NCBI GenBank assembly: GCA_910583985.1
Contig: CAJTYA010000003.1
Coordinates: forward strand, 1 to 64,000
Direction: 5' to 3'
From: an uncultured Alistipes sp.
Lineage (GTDB): Bacteria; Bacteroidota; Bacteroidia; Bacteroidales; Rikenellaceae
Length of the DNA: 64,000 nucleotides
Made by a program: the position numbers and the translations under genes. The notes beneath the pieces are model-generated. The model saw only the letters and a program-made list of their open reading frames with translations. It did not search any database and had not been told where the DNA came from. Below, piece after piece: positions 23,979 through 33,159 of the stretch; within the stretch, counting starts at the first letter, position 1, and each line of letters starts with the position of its first letter.

Positions 23979-26320
23979 GGTTTCTTTCTCGCGTTTCGTT
24001 CGTACCGGTGCCGGGCGAGGACCGCGAGGATCGCTACGGCACCGGCTGCCGCGACGGGAACGATCCACGAAAAATCGCCGCTCTTGCCGTAGGAGTGCAG
24101 CCCCGAAAAGTAACGGTTCACGCCGAAGAACGTCATCAGCACCGAGCCGAAGCATGCTACCGAGAGCGTATCGAAGGTCAGCGGTCCGGCGAGGCGGGGG
24201 ATGAACCGGGCGTGCACGGCGATGGCGTAGACGACCATCGTGATGAGCGCCCACGTCTCCTTGGGGTCCCAGCCCCAGTAGCGTCCCCACGATTCGTTGG
24301 CCCACACCGCCCCGAAGAAGATGCCGGCGGTGAGCAGCGCGAGCCCGGCGAGCATCGACATTTCGTTGACGATGCGCAGTTCGCGCAGATCGCGGCCCGC
24401 GACCGTGGCCGCCAGCGAAGTCAGCCCGCAGGCGGCGCAGATGCCGAAGAAGCCGTAACTGGCCGTGACGACCGAAACGTGTATCATCAGCCATCGGGAC
24501 TTGAGCACCGGAACCAGCGGCGTGATCTGCGGATCGAGCCAGTTGAGGTTCGACACGAACAGCACCACGCCGCCCAGCAGCGCCGAGAGCGCCAGCGCGG
24601 GCAGCGACCGCCGCGAAAAGACGATGCCGCCCAGCACGGCGGTCCATGCCACGTATACCATCGATTCGTAGGCGTCGGCCCAAGGGGCGTGGCCGCTGAC
24701 GTACCAGCGCAGGCCGAGTCCTGCGGTGTGGGCGGCGAAAAGGAGCAGAATGCCCGCCTTGAGAATCGTTCCCGTCGCGGCGAGGAGACGTCCGCCGCCC
24801 CGCGCCGCCCCGCGCAGCGAGACGAACAGCAGCAGCGCCCCGCAGAGCAGGTAGAGCCGGAACGCCGTCCGGAAAATGTCCGCCCGGTCATAGAGGATTT
24901 CGGCCGCGATGCGGGTCTCGTCGACGGGCGTCTGCGAGCGTTGGTACGCCGCTACGGCACGGATCGCCTCGCCGGTCCGTGCCTTGTCGCCGGAGCGGAC
25001 CCCCTCGCGGTAGTTGCGGAACAGCGCCGCGATGCGGGCTCGGTCGGCTTCGCTGCACGAGGCCGTGTCGCCGGGCGACAGCCAGCGCTCGCCGCCGTCC
25101 ACCGGAAAGAGCGGGCACATGCGCCCTTCGAGCAGCGCGTAGAGGATATTGACTTTCTCGTCCAGTTTCAGATACTCTTTGTCCTCCTTGGATCGCGCGG
25201 CGGGAGGAAGGGCATGGATCTTTTCGATTTTCTCGCCGAGCCGGTACGTCCCGTCGGCTCCGAACAGCGAGGCGAGGGCGATGTGCCGGTCGGCCGCTCC
25301 GAGTTCTTCGGCCATTCGCTCCGATTCGAGCCGCAGGATCGGCTCCCGGCTCCATCGGTCGGGGTCGGTCAGAATGCCCGACAACACTTGGCTGGCCGTC
25401 AGACCGTCGTAGCGCTCGCTGCGGGAGAGCTTGCGCAGAATCTCGGACGCATAGCTCTGTACGGGCTCGATCCGTCCCTGCGGCGAGAGGATCGCCAGCG
25501 AGCCGAAACCGTCGGCGTCCGTTCGGTCGGCTGCCATCCGTCCGTCGCATCCCGCCAGCGTCAGCGTGCCGGCGAGCAGTGCGAGGACCGCCGCGTTCCT
25601 GCCCAGCGAGGCGTAGAGCGTCCGTAACCGCGATCCGCGCCGCGCGAGCGTGCCCATCAGGCCGGCGAGCAGCAGCAAATAGCCCGTGTAGGAGACGGCC
25701 GTTCCCGCCGGATCGTGGCTGACCGAGAGGATCGTTCCCTTTTCGTCCCGGTCGTAAGAGGTCTGGTAGAGCCGGTAGCCGCCCACGCGGGCGACGTTGT
25801 TCATGAAGATTTTCCGTTCGAAGGTCCGCCCCCGGTAACGGATCGTTACGTCGCTCTGATAGGAGGAGGGGCTGTGGGAGCCTGCGTAGCGGCTCAGCGT
25901 GAACCGGTCGAGCGTCACGCTGAACGGCACCTCGCGCGATTGCCGCTGACGGGTCATCATTCGGTCCGAGGTTTCGCCCTCGCGGATGTGCATGTAGCCC
26001 TCGAAGCCCCACAGGTGGGAAATGCCCGCTCCGGCCAGCGTGACGACGAATCCCCAGTGGAGCAGCAGGACGTCCCACCGTCTCCGCGCCGCGAGCCGCA
26101 TCCTCCGGCCGATGAAAACGAAGTTGACGACCAGCATGGCCAGCAGTACGGCGAACCACCACGCATGATAGACGACCGCAGCGGCGGCCTCCGCACTGAC
26201 GAGGGCCTCGACGAGCGTGGCTCCGGCCATGGCCAGCGCGAAAAGCGACAGCAGCAGCGCCGTCGTGCTCCACCGGCTGAAAAATTCTTTTATCTCGCTC
26301 GCTGCGTTCGTCCGTCCCAT
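23975..26320 (-). CDS. Cytochrome c biogenesis protein, fused ResB-CcsA (CcsBA) type
   Basis: 781 residues from the ATG at 26320 (MGRTNAASEIKEFF), a start better placed than one 81 codons upstream. The N-terminal ResB/CcsB-like part has membrane helices at about 22-40 and 55-75 plus a periplasmic region. There is a large middle periplasmic domain, and a CcsA-like C-terminal half (about 520-781) with the haem-handling WGWDPKETWALI motif. System II proteins of this kind export haem and attach it to apocytochrome c in the periplasm. No cytochrome gene is adjacent. A TATCTTTG at 26371-26364 is a plausible -7 box. Confidence 0.93.
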   Translation of the reverse strand: MGRTNAASEIKEFFSRWSTTALLLSLFALAMAGATLVEALVSAEAAAAVVYHAWWFAVLLAMLVVNFVFIGRRMRLAARRRWDVLLLHWGFVVTLAGAGISHLWGFEGYMHIREGETSDRMMTRQRQSREVPFSVTLDRFTLSRYAGSHSPSSYQSDVTIRYRGRTFERKIFMNNVARVGGYRLYQTSYDRDEKGTILSVSHDPAGTAVSYTGYLLLLAGLMGTLARRGSRLRTLYASLGRNAAVLALLAGTLTLAGCDGRMAADRTDADGFGSLAILSPQGRIEPVQSYASEILRKLSRSERYDGLTASQVLSGILTDPDRWSREPILRLESERMAEELGAADRHIALASLFGADGTYRLGEKIEKIHALPPAARSKEDKEYLKLDEKVNILYALLEGRMCPLFPVDGGERWLSPGDTASCSEADRARIAALFRNYREGVRSGDKARTGEAIRAVAAYQRSQTPVDETRIAAEILYDRADIFRTAFRLYLLCGALLLFVSLRGAARGGGRLLAATGTILKAGILLLFAAHTAGLGLRWYVSGHAPWADAYESMVYVAWTAVLGGIVFSRRSLPALALSALLGGVVLFVSNLNWLDPQITPLVPVLKSRWLMIHVSVVTASYGFFGICAACGLTSLAATVAGRDLRELRIVNEMSMLAGLALLTAGIFFGAVWANESWGRYWGWDPKETWALITMVVYAIAVHARFIPRLAGPLTFDTLSVACFGSVLMTFFGVNRYFSGLHSYGKSGDFSWIVPVAAAGAVAILAVLARHRYERNARKKP

Positions 26321-26363
26321 CTTCTCGTGCTTTCGCGCCGCCGCAGAGGCGCCGGCCGTTATG

Positions 26364-26371
26364 CAAAGATA
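26364..26371 (-). promoter_or_regulatory. -7 element of the cytochrome c biogenesis operon
   Basis: TATCTTTG on the minus strand, 44 bases before the ATG. No good upstream TTTG at the usual distance. Confidence 0.45.
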
Positions 26372-26504
26372 CTTTTTTGAGCCGTAAAATCCTTCCGGCG
26401 GACCGAAAAAAACGGGCGGGGGAATCCGTATTCGCCCAATTATCGTTAATTTAGGGGCCCGAACGGCGCATCGCCATTCACCGTACACTAAAAACAGATT
26501 CGAA

Positions 26505-27635
26505 ATGAAAAAACTTTTCGCTTTCTCTCTGGCCCTCTGGGCCTTGGTCTCCTGCTGCGACAAGCCCCGGCAGGGCGCTCCCGAACTCTACGACGCCGCG
26601 GCGTTCGACACCGTCATCGACGGCCGCGCCGTGTCGCTCTACACGCTGAAAAACGAAGCCGGAATGACGGTGCAGATCACCAACTACGGCGCCACGATCG
26701 TCGATGCGTGGGTGCCCGCCCGCGACGGATCGTTCGTCAACGTCGTGCTGGGCTATCCCTCCATCGCCGACTATTTCGTGCCTGAAAACACGTTCGCCGG
26801 CTCGGTCAAGGGGCGCTATGCCAACCGCATCGCGAACGGTCGCTTTACGCTCGACGGACAGGAATACACGCTGGCCGTCAACAACGGGCCCAATACGCTG
26901 CACGGCGGGCTCGTCGGATTCAGCGAGAGGGTTTGGGAGGCCCGTCCTTTTACCGACGACAAGGGCGACGAATCCGTCGAGCTGACCTACGTTTCGCCCG
27001 ACGGCGAGGAGAACTTTCCCGGTACGCTGACTGTCAAAGTGGTTTACAGCGTGCGGGCCGACAATACGCTGGCCATCGACTACACGGCGCAGTGCGATGC
27101 GCCCACGGTGCTCAACCTGACCAACCATGCCTATTTCAACCTCAACGACGACCACAAAAAGAGCGTGAACACGCACGAGATGACGATCCATGCCGACCAG
27201 TATACGCCCACCGACTCGACGCTCATTCCCACCGGCGAGCTCGCTTCGGTCGAGGGCACGGCGCTCGATTTCCGGCAGCCGGCCTCCATCGGTTCGCTCG
27301 TGCTGGGCGACGATCCGGCGTTCGACTATCGTTACGGTTACGACCACAACTACGTCGTCCGTCGTGCGGAGCCGGGCGTGGTGCCCGCCGCCGAGGTCTA
27401 CGAGCCCTCGACGGGGATTGTCATGAGCGTCTCGACCGACACGCCGGGCATTCAGTTCTTTACGGGCAAGTCCCGCCTGCAGCAGGACGAAACGTCGCCC
27501 TACTACCGTTCGGCCATCGCGCTCGAAGCCCAGAACTTCCCCGATGCGCCCAACCACGACGATTTCCCTTCGTCCGTGCTGCGTCCGGGCGAGACATACC
27601 GGCAGACGACTCTTTACGGTTTTTCGGTGCGTTAG
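26505..27635 (+). CDS. galM: Galactose mutarotase (aldose 1-epimerase), predicted lipoprotein
   Basis: 376 residues. The first 18 form a lipoprotein signal ending in a lipobox (LWALVSC), so the enzyme should be anchored in the periplasm or outer membrane, unlike cytosolic GalM. Family landmarks include TNYGATIVDAWVP, FAGSVKGRYANRIANGRF, HGG near NNGPNTLHGG, the catalytic His in NLTNHAYFNL, and the catalytic Glu in IALEAQNFPDAPNH. It interconverts alpha and beta forms of galactose and related sugars. It is monocistronic and ends at a strong hairpin at 27661-27697. Confidence 0.93.
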   Translation: MKKLFAFSLALWALVSCCDKPRQGAPELYDAAAFDTVIDGRAVSLYTLKNEAGMTVQITNYGATIVDAWVPARDGSFVNVVLGYPSIADYFVPENTFAGSVKGRYANRIANGRFTLDGQEYTLAVNNGPNTLHGGLVGFSERVWEARPFTDDKGDESVELTYVSPDGEENFPGTLTVKVVYSVRADNTLAIDYTAQCDAPTVLNLTNHAYFNLNDDHKKSVNTHEMTIHADQYTPTDSTLIPTGELASVEGTALDFRQPASIGSLVLGDDPAFDYRYGYDHNYVVRRAEPGVVPAAEVYEPSTGIVMSVSTDTPGIQFFTGKSRLQQDETSPYYRSAIALEAQNFPDAPNHDDFPSSVLRPGETYRQTTLYGFSVR

Positions 27636-27660
27636 ACCGTCCGACCGGTTCGGCCCCAAC

Positions 27661-27697
27661 AAAAAGAGGTGCTTCGCTGCGGCGAGGCACCTCTTTC
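27661..27697 (+). terminator. Terminator after galM
   Basis: AAAGAGGTGC (27663-27672) pairs with GCACCTCTTT (27687-27696) around a further short stem; TTTCG follows. Confidence 0.85.
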
Positions 27698-28112
27698 GTT
27701 TGCTGCCCGTTGCGCGATGGCATGGAGCGATGTCTCGACGAAGGGCTTCTGCCCCGTTTTCGGACGATGGCTTCGAGCTTTGCCGAGGCGGGGACGGGAC
27801 CGGTCCGAACGGGCGGCCCGTCTTTGCGGGAAAACTGCGGTCGGCGCCGGTTCTTTCCGTTCGGTCGCGGCTGTCCGAACGCGTATGCAGGACGGTCGGT
27901 CCGATGAAGGTTCCGTCGTTTCGGGAGACGGCGAAGAGCATGGACGCGTCCGGTTCCGGCAGGTGACAAATGAAAATTCCCGCCCCGTCGTTTTGCGGCG
28001 GACGACGCGTCTCTTCGGCGGGCGTATTCGGGGGACGGTGCCTTTCGCTGTGCGTCGGGCCGGCCTCCGGAGGCATCGTCGCCCGGCCTTACGGCTGTCG
28101 GGCGGGCCGGTC
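27698..28112. other. Intergenic stretch between convergent genes, nothing recognised
   Basis: 415 bp between the galM terminator and the end of the sirtuin gene; no coding or structural signal convincing on either strand. Confidence 0.4.
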
Positions 28113-28820
28113 TTACGCGCCGTATTCGGCGATCAGCCGTTCGACCAGAGCGGGCATGCCTTCGGCCGAACGCATCGGGATGGATTCGACGGGATTGCGG
28201 ATGCCCGACAGGTCGGGCCGGCCCGGATCGACGACCCAGACCGGCACGTCGGGACGAAGGTACCGCACCAACGAGGCGGCCGGATAGACGGCCAGCGAAG
28301 TGCCGGCGACGATCATCATGTCCGCCTCCGAGGCGATGCGGGCTGCCCGGTCGAACATCGGTACGCCTTCGCCGAAAAAGACGACGAAGGGTCGGAGCAG
28401 CGACCCGTCCGGCGCGCGGGCGTCGAGGGGCTGTTCCCAGCCGTCGATCGGGACGATGAGCGATTCGTCGGCGCTGCTGCGCAGCTTGCGCAACTCGCCG
28501 TGCAGGTGCGTGACGCGGCGGCTGCCGGCCCGCTCGTGCAGGTCGTCGATGTTCTGGGTGATGACCTCCACGTCGAAATGCTCCTCTAACTTGCGGATGG
28601 CCCGATGTCCCGCGTTGGGCGCTTTCGAGAGCAGTTCGCGGCGGCGGGTGTTGTAGAAACCGATGACGGTCTCCCGGTTGCGGAGCAGGGCTTCGGGCGT
28701 GCAGACGTCCTCGATGCGGTAGCGGTCCCATAGGCCGTCCGCGTCGCGGAATGTCGATATGCCGCTGTCGGCGCTCGCCCCGGCTCCCGTGAAAACGACG
28801 ATTTTTTTCTTGGCGTTCAT
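28113..28820 (-). CDS. SIR2-family NAD-dependent protein deacylase (sirtuin) lacking zinc cysteines
   Basis: 235 residues from the ATG at 28820 (MNAKKKIVVFTGAG). NAD-binding motifs are GAGASADSGISTFRDADGLW and TQNIDDLHERAG. The catalytic His is in THLHGELRKL, and substrate-side GEGVPMFDRA and VAGTSLAVYPAASLV follow. Sirtuins use NAD to remove acyl groups from lysines and normally carry a CxxC...CxxC zinc module after the HG motif. Here that stretch (about 125-165, SSADESLIVPIDGWEQPLDA) has no cysteine, so the module must fold without zinc. It is a single gene. Confidence 0.92.
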   Translation of the reverse strand: MNAKKKIVVFTGAGASADSGISTFRDADGLWDRYRIEDVCTPEALLRNRETVIGFYNTRRRELLSKAPNAGHRAIRKLEEHFDVEVITQNIDDLHERAGSRRVTHLHGELRKLRSSADESLIVPIDGWEQPLDARAPDGSLLRPFVVFFGEGVPMFDRAARIASEADMMIVAGTSLAVYPAASLVRYLRPDVPVWVVDPGRPDLSGIRNPVESIPMRSAEGMPALVERLIAEYGA

Positions 28821-29005
28821 GGATGCGTATAATTTCGGTACGAAAGATAGGAAATTATCGGATAGATGCACTTCGGACGGGGCGTTTTCTTCCGGGCTCC
28901 GTCCTGTTCTGGGATGCAGGGTACGGTTCTCCCTCCGGAAAGTCCGCTCCCTCGTACCCGGTCCGGAGATCGCTCTTTGTCGATGCAATCGTTTGTTTTT
29001 CAACG

Positions 29006-29039
29006 AAAAAGCCTTCTCCCTTGCGGAGAAGGCTTTTCG
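29006..29039. terminator. Bidirectional terminator between sirtuin upstream region and barrel-protein gene
   Basis: GAAAAGCCTTCTCC (29006-29019) pairs with GGAGAAGGCTTTTC (29026-29039); T runs on either strand. It best serves the minus-strand barrel gene ending at 29063. Confidence 0.85.
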
Positions 29040-29062
29040 TAATGAAAATGCGTGCCGGTCTT

Positions 29063-29647
29063 TTAGAACCGATAGCCCACGGAGATGGTGAAGTAGTTGT
29101 TGTGAACGTTCGAGTTGGAATCGTCCGCTACTTTGAGCACGTTGGCTACGCCGATGTTATAGCGGGCGTCGAGAATGATCTTGTCGAAAAGTTCGTAGCT
29201 GACACCCACCGGGAAGGCGAAGTCCACCGTGTGGAAGTTATCCGTGATGCTCTGCGAATATTCCTGACCGCCCGTTTTTGTTTTGGCTTTGCCCGACAGC
29301 ATGAAACCGGGTTGGATACCGATCTTGAAAGCCAGATCGTCGAGCACGTAGAAGTTGGCGAGAATCGGAATGTTCAGGTAATTGGACTTGATGGTGACCT
29401 TGTCTCCGTCGTCTTTGAATTTGGCACCTTCGCGCGAGAAGAGCAGATCGCCCGATACGGCGAACCAGTCGTTGAACCGGTAGTCGGCGAATACGCCGGC
29501 CGTGAGACCCGTTTTGGCATCGCTGCCCGAAAGTTTGCTCATGTCGGAGACGTTCATCCCGACCTTGACACCCCATCCGAAATCTTGGGCGAAAGAAGTA
29601 CCGCAAATCGCCAACAGGGCAACTAAAGTAACGATAGTCTTTTTCAT
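29063..29647 (-). CDS. Outer-membrane beta-barrel protein (PorT-like / OMP_b-brl_2 family)
   Basis: 194 residues with a signal peptide (MKKTIVTLVALLAICGTSFA). The mature protein starts GWGVKVGMNVSDMS and runs as alternating amphipathic strands, ending YFTISVGYRF with the terminal aromatic residue typical of outer-membrane barrels. This is a short 8-strand type common in Bacteroidetes. No partner gene is adjacent, and it has its own terminator. Substrate or role unknown. Confidence 0.85.
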   Translation of the reverse strand: MKKTIVTLVALLAICGTSFAQDFGWGVKVGMNVSDMSKLSGSDAKTGLTAGVFADYRFNDWFAVSGDLLFSREGAKFKDDGDKVTIKSNYLNIPILANFYVLDDLAFKIGIQPGFMLSGKAKTKTGGQEYSQSITDNFHTVDFAFPVGVSYELFDKIILDARYNIGVANVLKVADDSNSNVHNNYFTISVGYRF

Positions 29648-29828
29648 GATTCGAAGTTTTTGTTTGACTTATGTTGCTTAACGGAGAGCAAAATAAATGC
29701 TATTTTTTCCAAAAGCAAAGAAAATACGACAACGACGGCTTTTTACGGACCGATTGTCTTACTTTTAGAACAAACTGTTCGATGGAATGACGGGAAAAGG
29801 CGGCTCCCGCAGGGCGGTTTTCCGGGCC

Positions 29829-30656
29829 TTATCGTCGTTCGAAGCGCACGGCCGCCCAGCCCGAACGCGTCCGCCGGCGGACGGGATGCAGACCCAGCGA
29901 CAGCCCCTTGCGTTCGATGGCCTCGATGTCGGCCTCCAGAATGCCGCTCACGGTCAGCGTGCCGCCCGGAGCGAGCGCGTCGCGGTAGGCTTCCATGTCC
30001 CGCAGCAGGATGTTCCGGTTGATGTTGGCCAGAATGAAGTCGTAGTGCCGGCCCGTGAGCAGGCCCGCGTCGCCCAAGAGCGGCTGCACGCGGCCGGTCA
30101 TGCCGTTGGCTTCGATGTTTTCCGTGCCGTTCTCGTAGGCCCATTCGTCGATGTCGACGGCGTCCATGTGCACGGCGCCCCGCAGGACGGCCAGAATGGC
30201 CAGTACGCCCGTTCCGCTGCCCATGTCCAGCCCGCGGAGCCCGCTCGGATCGCTGTCCAAAAGTTCGGCGGCCATCAGGTAGGTCGTGGCGTGATGGCCC
30301 GTTCCGAACGACATTTTGGGCATGATTTCGATGTCGTATTCGCAGGCCGGGTTGCGCGGGTGGAACGGGGCCCGGATGCGGCACCGGCCTTCGACTTCGA
30401 TGGGTTCGAAGTTGGATTCCCACACTTCGTTCCAGTTGCGGTCGGGGAGCGCCTCGGCCGTGCAGGGCAGCCCTTTGTCGCGCAGCCACTGTGCTATTTC
30501 GGGTTCGCATCGCGCGTATTCGGGTTCGGGCATGTAGGCCTTGAGCCGGTCTTCCTCTTCGCAGAAGCTCTCGAAGGGGAAGTCGCTCAGTTCGGCCATG
30601 AGGATTTCCCTCCGGGTCTCGTCGGTACAGGGGACGGATAGTTCGATGTATTTCAT
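29829..30656 (-). CDS. prmA: Ribosomal protein L11 methyltransferase
   Basis: 275 residues from the ATG at 30656 (MKYIELSVPCTDE). The N-terminal substrate-recognition domain spans about 1-95. The class I methyltransferase domain follows, with PKMSFGTGHHATT, then the SAM-binding GLDMGSGTGVLAI (about 148-160), the acidic Asp in DAVDIDEWAYEN, and NINRNIL. It trimethylates lysines of ribosomal protein L11. Its -7 box lies one base from that of the divergent xerD. Confidence 0.95.
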   Translation of the reverse strand: MKYIELSVPCTDETRREILMAELSDFPFESFCEEEDRLKAYMPEPEYARCEPEIAQWLRDKGLPCTAEALPDRNWNEVWESNFEPIEVEGRCRIRAPFHPRNPACEYDIEIMPKMSFGTGHHATTYLMAAELLDSDPSGLRGLDMGSGTGVLAILAVLRGAVHMDAVDIDEWAYENGTENIEANGMTGRVQPLLGDAGLLTGRHYDFILANINRNILLRDMEAYRDALAPGGTLTVSGILEADIEAIERKGLSLGLHPVRRRTRSGWAAVRFERR

Positions 30657-30674
30657 GGTTGTCCGGTTTTCGTG

Positions 30675-30691
30675 CAAAAGTAGTATTTTTG
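30675..30691. promoter_or_regulatory. Back-to-back promoters for prmA (-) and xerD (+)
   Basis: TACTTTTG on the minus strand (30682-30675) and TATTTTTG on the plus strand (30684-30691) are separated by one base. Predicted starts leave leaders of roughly 12 bases (prmA) and 17 bases (xerD). Two polymerases could not occupy both at once. Confidence 0.65.
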
Positions 30692-30714
30692 AAGCCAAAT
30701 TGCACGACGAACGT

Positions 30715-31620
30715 ATGGCGGCTTGGGAAAAGGAGTTCAAGGACTACGTCTATTACCTCAAACTGGAAAAGAAACTTTCCGACAACACGGTCGAGGCTTA
30801 CCTGCGCGATCTGCGGCAGGCGGCCTCGTACATGGAGAGCGAGTTTTCGATCTCCGCTCCGGAGAAGGTGGGCGAGGAACACGTGACCTCCTTTCTGGCC
30901 AGCCTCTACGACCGGGGGGCCAAGAAGAGCACGCAGGCCCGGATGCTGAGCGGCATAAGGAGTTTCTTCAACTTCCTGCTGCTCAACGACCGGATCGAAA
31001 GCCTGCCCACCGAGTTCGTCGATTCGCCCAAGCCGGGCCGCAAACTTCCCGACGTGCTTTCGGTCGGTGAAATCGGGGCGATTCTGGACGCCGTCGACCT
31101 GAGCGCTCCGTTCGGACACCGTAACCGGGCGATCATAGAGACGCTGTACAGTTGCGGACTCCGTGTTTCGGAACTCGTGTCGCTGCGACTGGGCGACCTG
31201 TTTTTCGATGACGGGTTCATACGCGTCGTGGGCAAGGGCGACAAGCAGCGTCTCGTTCCGGTGAGCGCCGAGGCCGTCCGGCTCATTACGCACTACATCG
31301 AACAGCGGCGGACGCTGCCCGTCGACGCGAAGCATGCCGAGGTGCTTTTCCTCAACAACAAGGGACGGAAGCTGACCCGTGTCATGGTCTTCTACATCAT
31401 TCGCGATGCGGCCGACAGGGCCGGTATTACCAAACGTATTAGCCCCCACACGTTCCGTCATTCGTTCGCCACGCATCTGCTCGAAGGCGGCGCCGACATC
31501 CGGCAGGTGCAGGAGTTGCTCGGACACGAATCCATCCTCACGACGGAAATCTATACGCACCTCGACAGCGAGAACCTGCGGCGGAACGTGGAGCGTCACC
31601 ATCCGCTGTCGGATTGGTAG
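30715..31620 (+). CDS. xerD: Site-specific tyrosine recombinase XerD
   Basis: 301 residues, normal length. The SAM-like N-terminal domain is about 1-95. Catalytic residues are Arg150 (SCGLRVSEL), Lys174 (GKGDKQR), His245 and Arg248 (HTFRHSFA), His271 (LLGHESI) and Tyr280 (TEIYTH). With XerC it resolves chromosome dimers at dif. The start at 30715 (MAAWEKEFKDY) follows the promoter at 30684. It has the complete canonical HxxR box, in contrast to the capsule-switch recombinase at 2380-3630. Confidence 0.93.
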   Translation: MAAWEKEFKDYVYYLKLEKKLSDNTVEAYLRDLRQAASYMESEFSISAPEKVGEEHVTSFLASLYDRGAKKSTQARMLSGIRSFFNFLLLNDRIESLPTEFVDSPKPGRKLPDVLSVGEIGAILDAVDLSAPFGHRNRAIIETLYSCGLRVSELVSLRLGDLFFDDGFIRVVGKGDKQRLVPVSAEAVRLITHYIEQRRTLPVDAKHAEVLFLNNKGRKLTRVMVFYIIRDAADRAGITKRISPHTFRHSFATHLLEGGADIRQVQELLGHESILTTEIYTHLDSENLRRNVERHHPLSDW

Positions 31621-31884
31621 GCGTCCGCCGTTTTCCTGTCCGTTGTCCTTCCTGCCCGGACGGTGCCCGCAGGCATGCGAAACCGTGCCGGCTCCGAGTG
31701 TTCTCTCCGGCCGGCCTTTGATCGTTCCGGACTTTCGTTTCCCTCCGCATGCTGGCCCGTGCGAAAACGCGAATCCGTCGAACGGACGGTACGACCGGCC
31801 TGCGACGCTTCCCGAATAACAGGGTGTCCGTATCGGGATTCGGAACCCGCATGTCTTCGATGTCGTGGAAGAGGCCGCCGGTCG

Positions 31885-31929
31885 CGAAAACGAAACAGGG
31901 CCGTCCGACACGAATCGCGGACAGCCCTG
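31885..31929 (-). terminator. Terminator after the DUF4923 gene
   Basis: CAGGGCTGTCCG pairs with CGGACGGCCCTG on the minus strand, followed by TTTCGTTTTC. It lies 25 bases past the stop. Confidence 0.85.
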
Positions 31930-31953
31930 CGGTACGATCCGCAGCAGCGGACG

Positions 31954-32580
31954 TCACTTCGTCAGCTCGAAGCCGATGCGCATGCCGTCGTAGGCTTCGG
32001 TGATTTTGCTCAGGGTGGTTAGCACGGTGATTTTCGTCACGTTGGCCAGAAACGAGACCGTCTTGAGCAGTTTGTCCGCATCGAAGAGCATTTGCAGCTT
32101 GTCACCCGAAAGGACGATGCCGGCTTCGACGGTTCCCGTGTCGAGGAGCCCCTGTATGGCTTTGTAACGCAGGACGATCTGCCGTTTTTCGTTGTCGATG
32201 GAGAACGTGCCGCCTACTTTTTTATTGCCTAATAGGCAGGTGAACGTGCTGTCGGCGGAGAACGTATAGGAGAATTTACCCGGAGCGATGCCCGCTTTGG
32301 CGTAAATGCCCGACAGTTTCTCCTCGATCTGCGAGGCGGCCAGCGTTCCGCCCGCCTTTTTGAGCAGGTCGTCGCTTTCGAATTCGCAGGCCGGCCCGGC
32401 GTAGCTCCACGTGCCTTCGAGGTCGGCTACGGCGATTTCCTTTTGCTGGGTCAGCGCGTCGACTACGCCCGATACGGCGTCGTTGTTGAAAATGTCTTTG
32501 AGCGACAGTTTCGATTGGGCCGTGAGCGCGACACGGATCGAGAGGCAGCATGCGATGAGTGCCAAGGTTTTCAGTTTCAT
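31954..32580 (-). CDS. DUF4923-family secreted protein
   Basis: 208 residues with a signal peptide (MKLKTLALIACCLSIRVALT, cleavage near TAQS). The mature part has LEGTWSYAGPACEFESDDLL and GTFSIDNEKRQIVLRYK, the lipocalin-like pattern of DUF4923, a Bacteroidales family of unknown role. It sits 42 bases downstream of kdsC and may be cotranscribed with it, ending at the hairpin at 31885-31929. Confidence 0.82.
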   Translation of the reverse strand: MKLKTLALIACCLSIRVALTAQSKLSLKDIFNNDAVSGVVDALTQQKEIAVADLEGTWSYAGPACEFESDDLLKKAGGTLAASQIEEKLSGIYAKAGIAPGKFSYTFSADSTFTCLLGNKKVGGTFSIDNEKRQIVLRYKAIQGLLDTGTVEAGIVLSGDKLQMLFDADKLLKTVSFLANVTKITVLTTLSKITEAYDGMRIGFELTK

Positions 32581-32622
32581 TGCAGAAGCGTTTGGGTTAG
32601 ACGATTTTTTTGTTCGGGAGCT

Positions 32623-33159
32623 TTACCGCGATGCGACCGGAATGGGAGCGTCGCCCTTTCGGTACCAGTCGCCGCGCGAACGGAGCACCTGCTCCACCAC
32701 GTCGCGCACGCAGCCCTCGCCCCCCTTGAACTGCGAGACGTAGCGCGATATGGCGATCACCTCCGGCGCGGCGTCGGCCGGACACACCGGCATGCCCACA
32801 TGCAGCATCGGGTCGATGTCGGGGATGTCGTCGCCCATGTAGAGGATTTCGGCCGGGGCGAGTTCCAGCGTTTCGGACAGCTCGCGGAGCGCCTTGAGCT
32901 TTTCGAAACAGTTGGTGTAGACGTGTTCGACGCCGAGCATGTCCATGCGGATCTTGAGCGACTTGCCCCGTCCTCCGGTGATGATGGCCACGTGGTATCC
33001 TTTTTTGAGGGCCAGCGAGAGGGCGTAGCCGTCCTTGGCGTTGAATTTACGGACGAATTCGCCGTCCGGCGTGACGTTGATCCCTCCGTCGGTCATCACG
33101 CCGTCCACGTCGAGCACGATAGCGCGGACGCGCGCTATGTCTTCTTTGAAGTTTCCCAT
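32623..33159 (-). CDS. kdsC: 3-deoxy-D-manno-octulosonate 8-phosphate phosphatase (KdsC-type HAD hydrolase)
   Basis: 178 residues from the ATG at 33159 (MGNFKEDIARVRA). HAD motif I is LDVDGVMTDGGI with the nucleophile Asp, motif II is in IITGG, and motif IV is YMGDDIPDIDPM. It has the short capless form that works as a tetramer. It removes phosphate from Kdo-8-phosphate in lipopolysaccharide core synthesis. The start lies 25 bases inside the preceding Rossmann-protein gene, so expression is coupled. Confidence 0.88.
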   Translation of the reverse strand: MGNFKEDIARVRAIVLDVDGVMTDGGINVTPDGEFVRKFNAKDGYALSLALKKGYHVAIITGGRGKSLKIRMDMLGVEHVYTNCFEKLKALRELSETLELAPAEILYMGDDIPDIDPMLHVGMPVCPADAAPEVIAISRYVSQFKGGEGCVRDVVEQVLRSRGDWYRKGDAPIPVASR

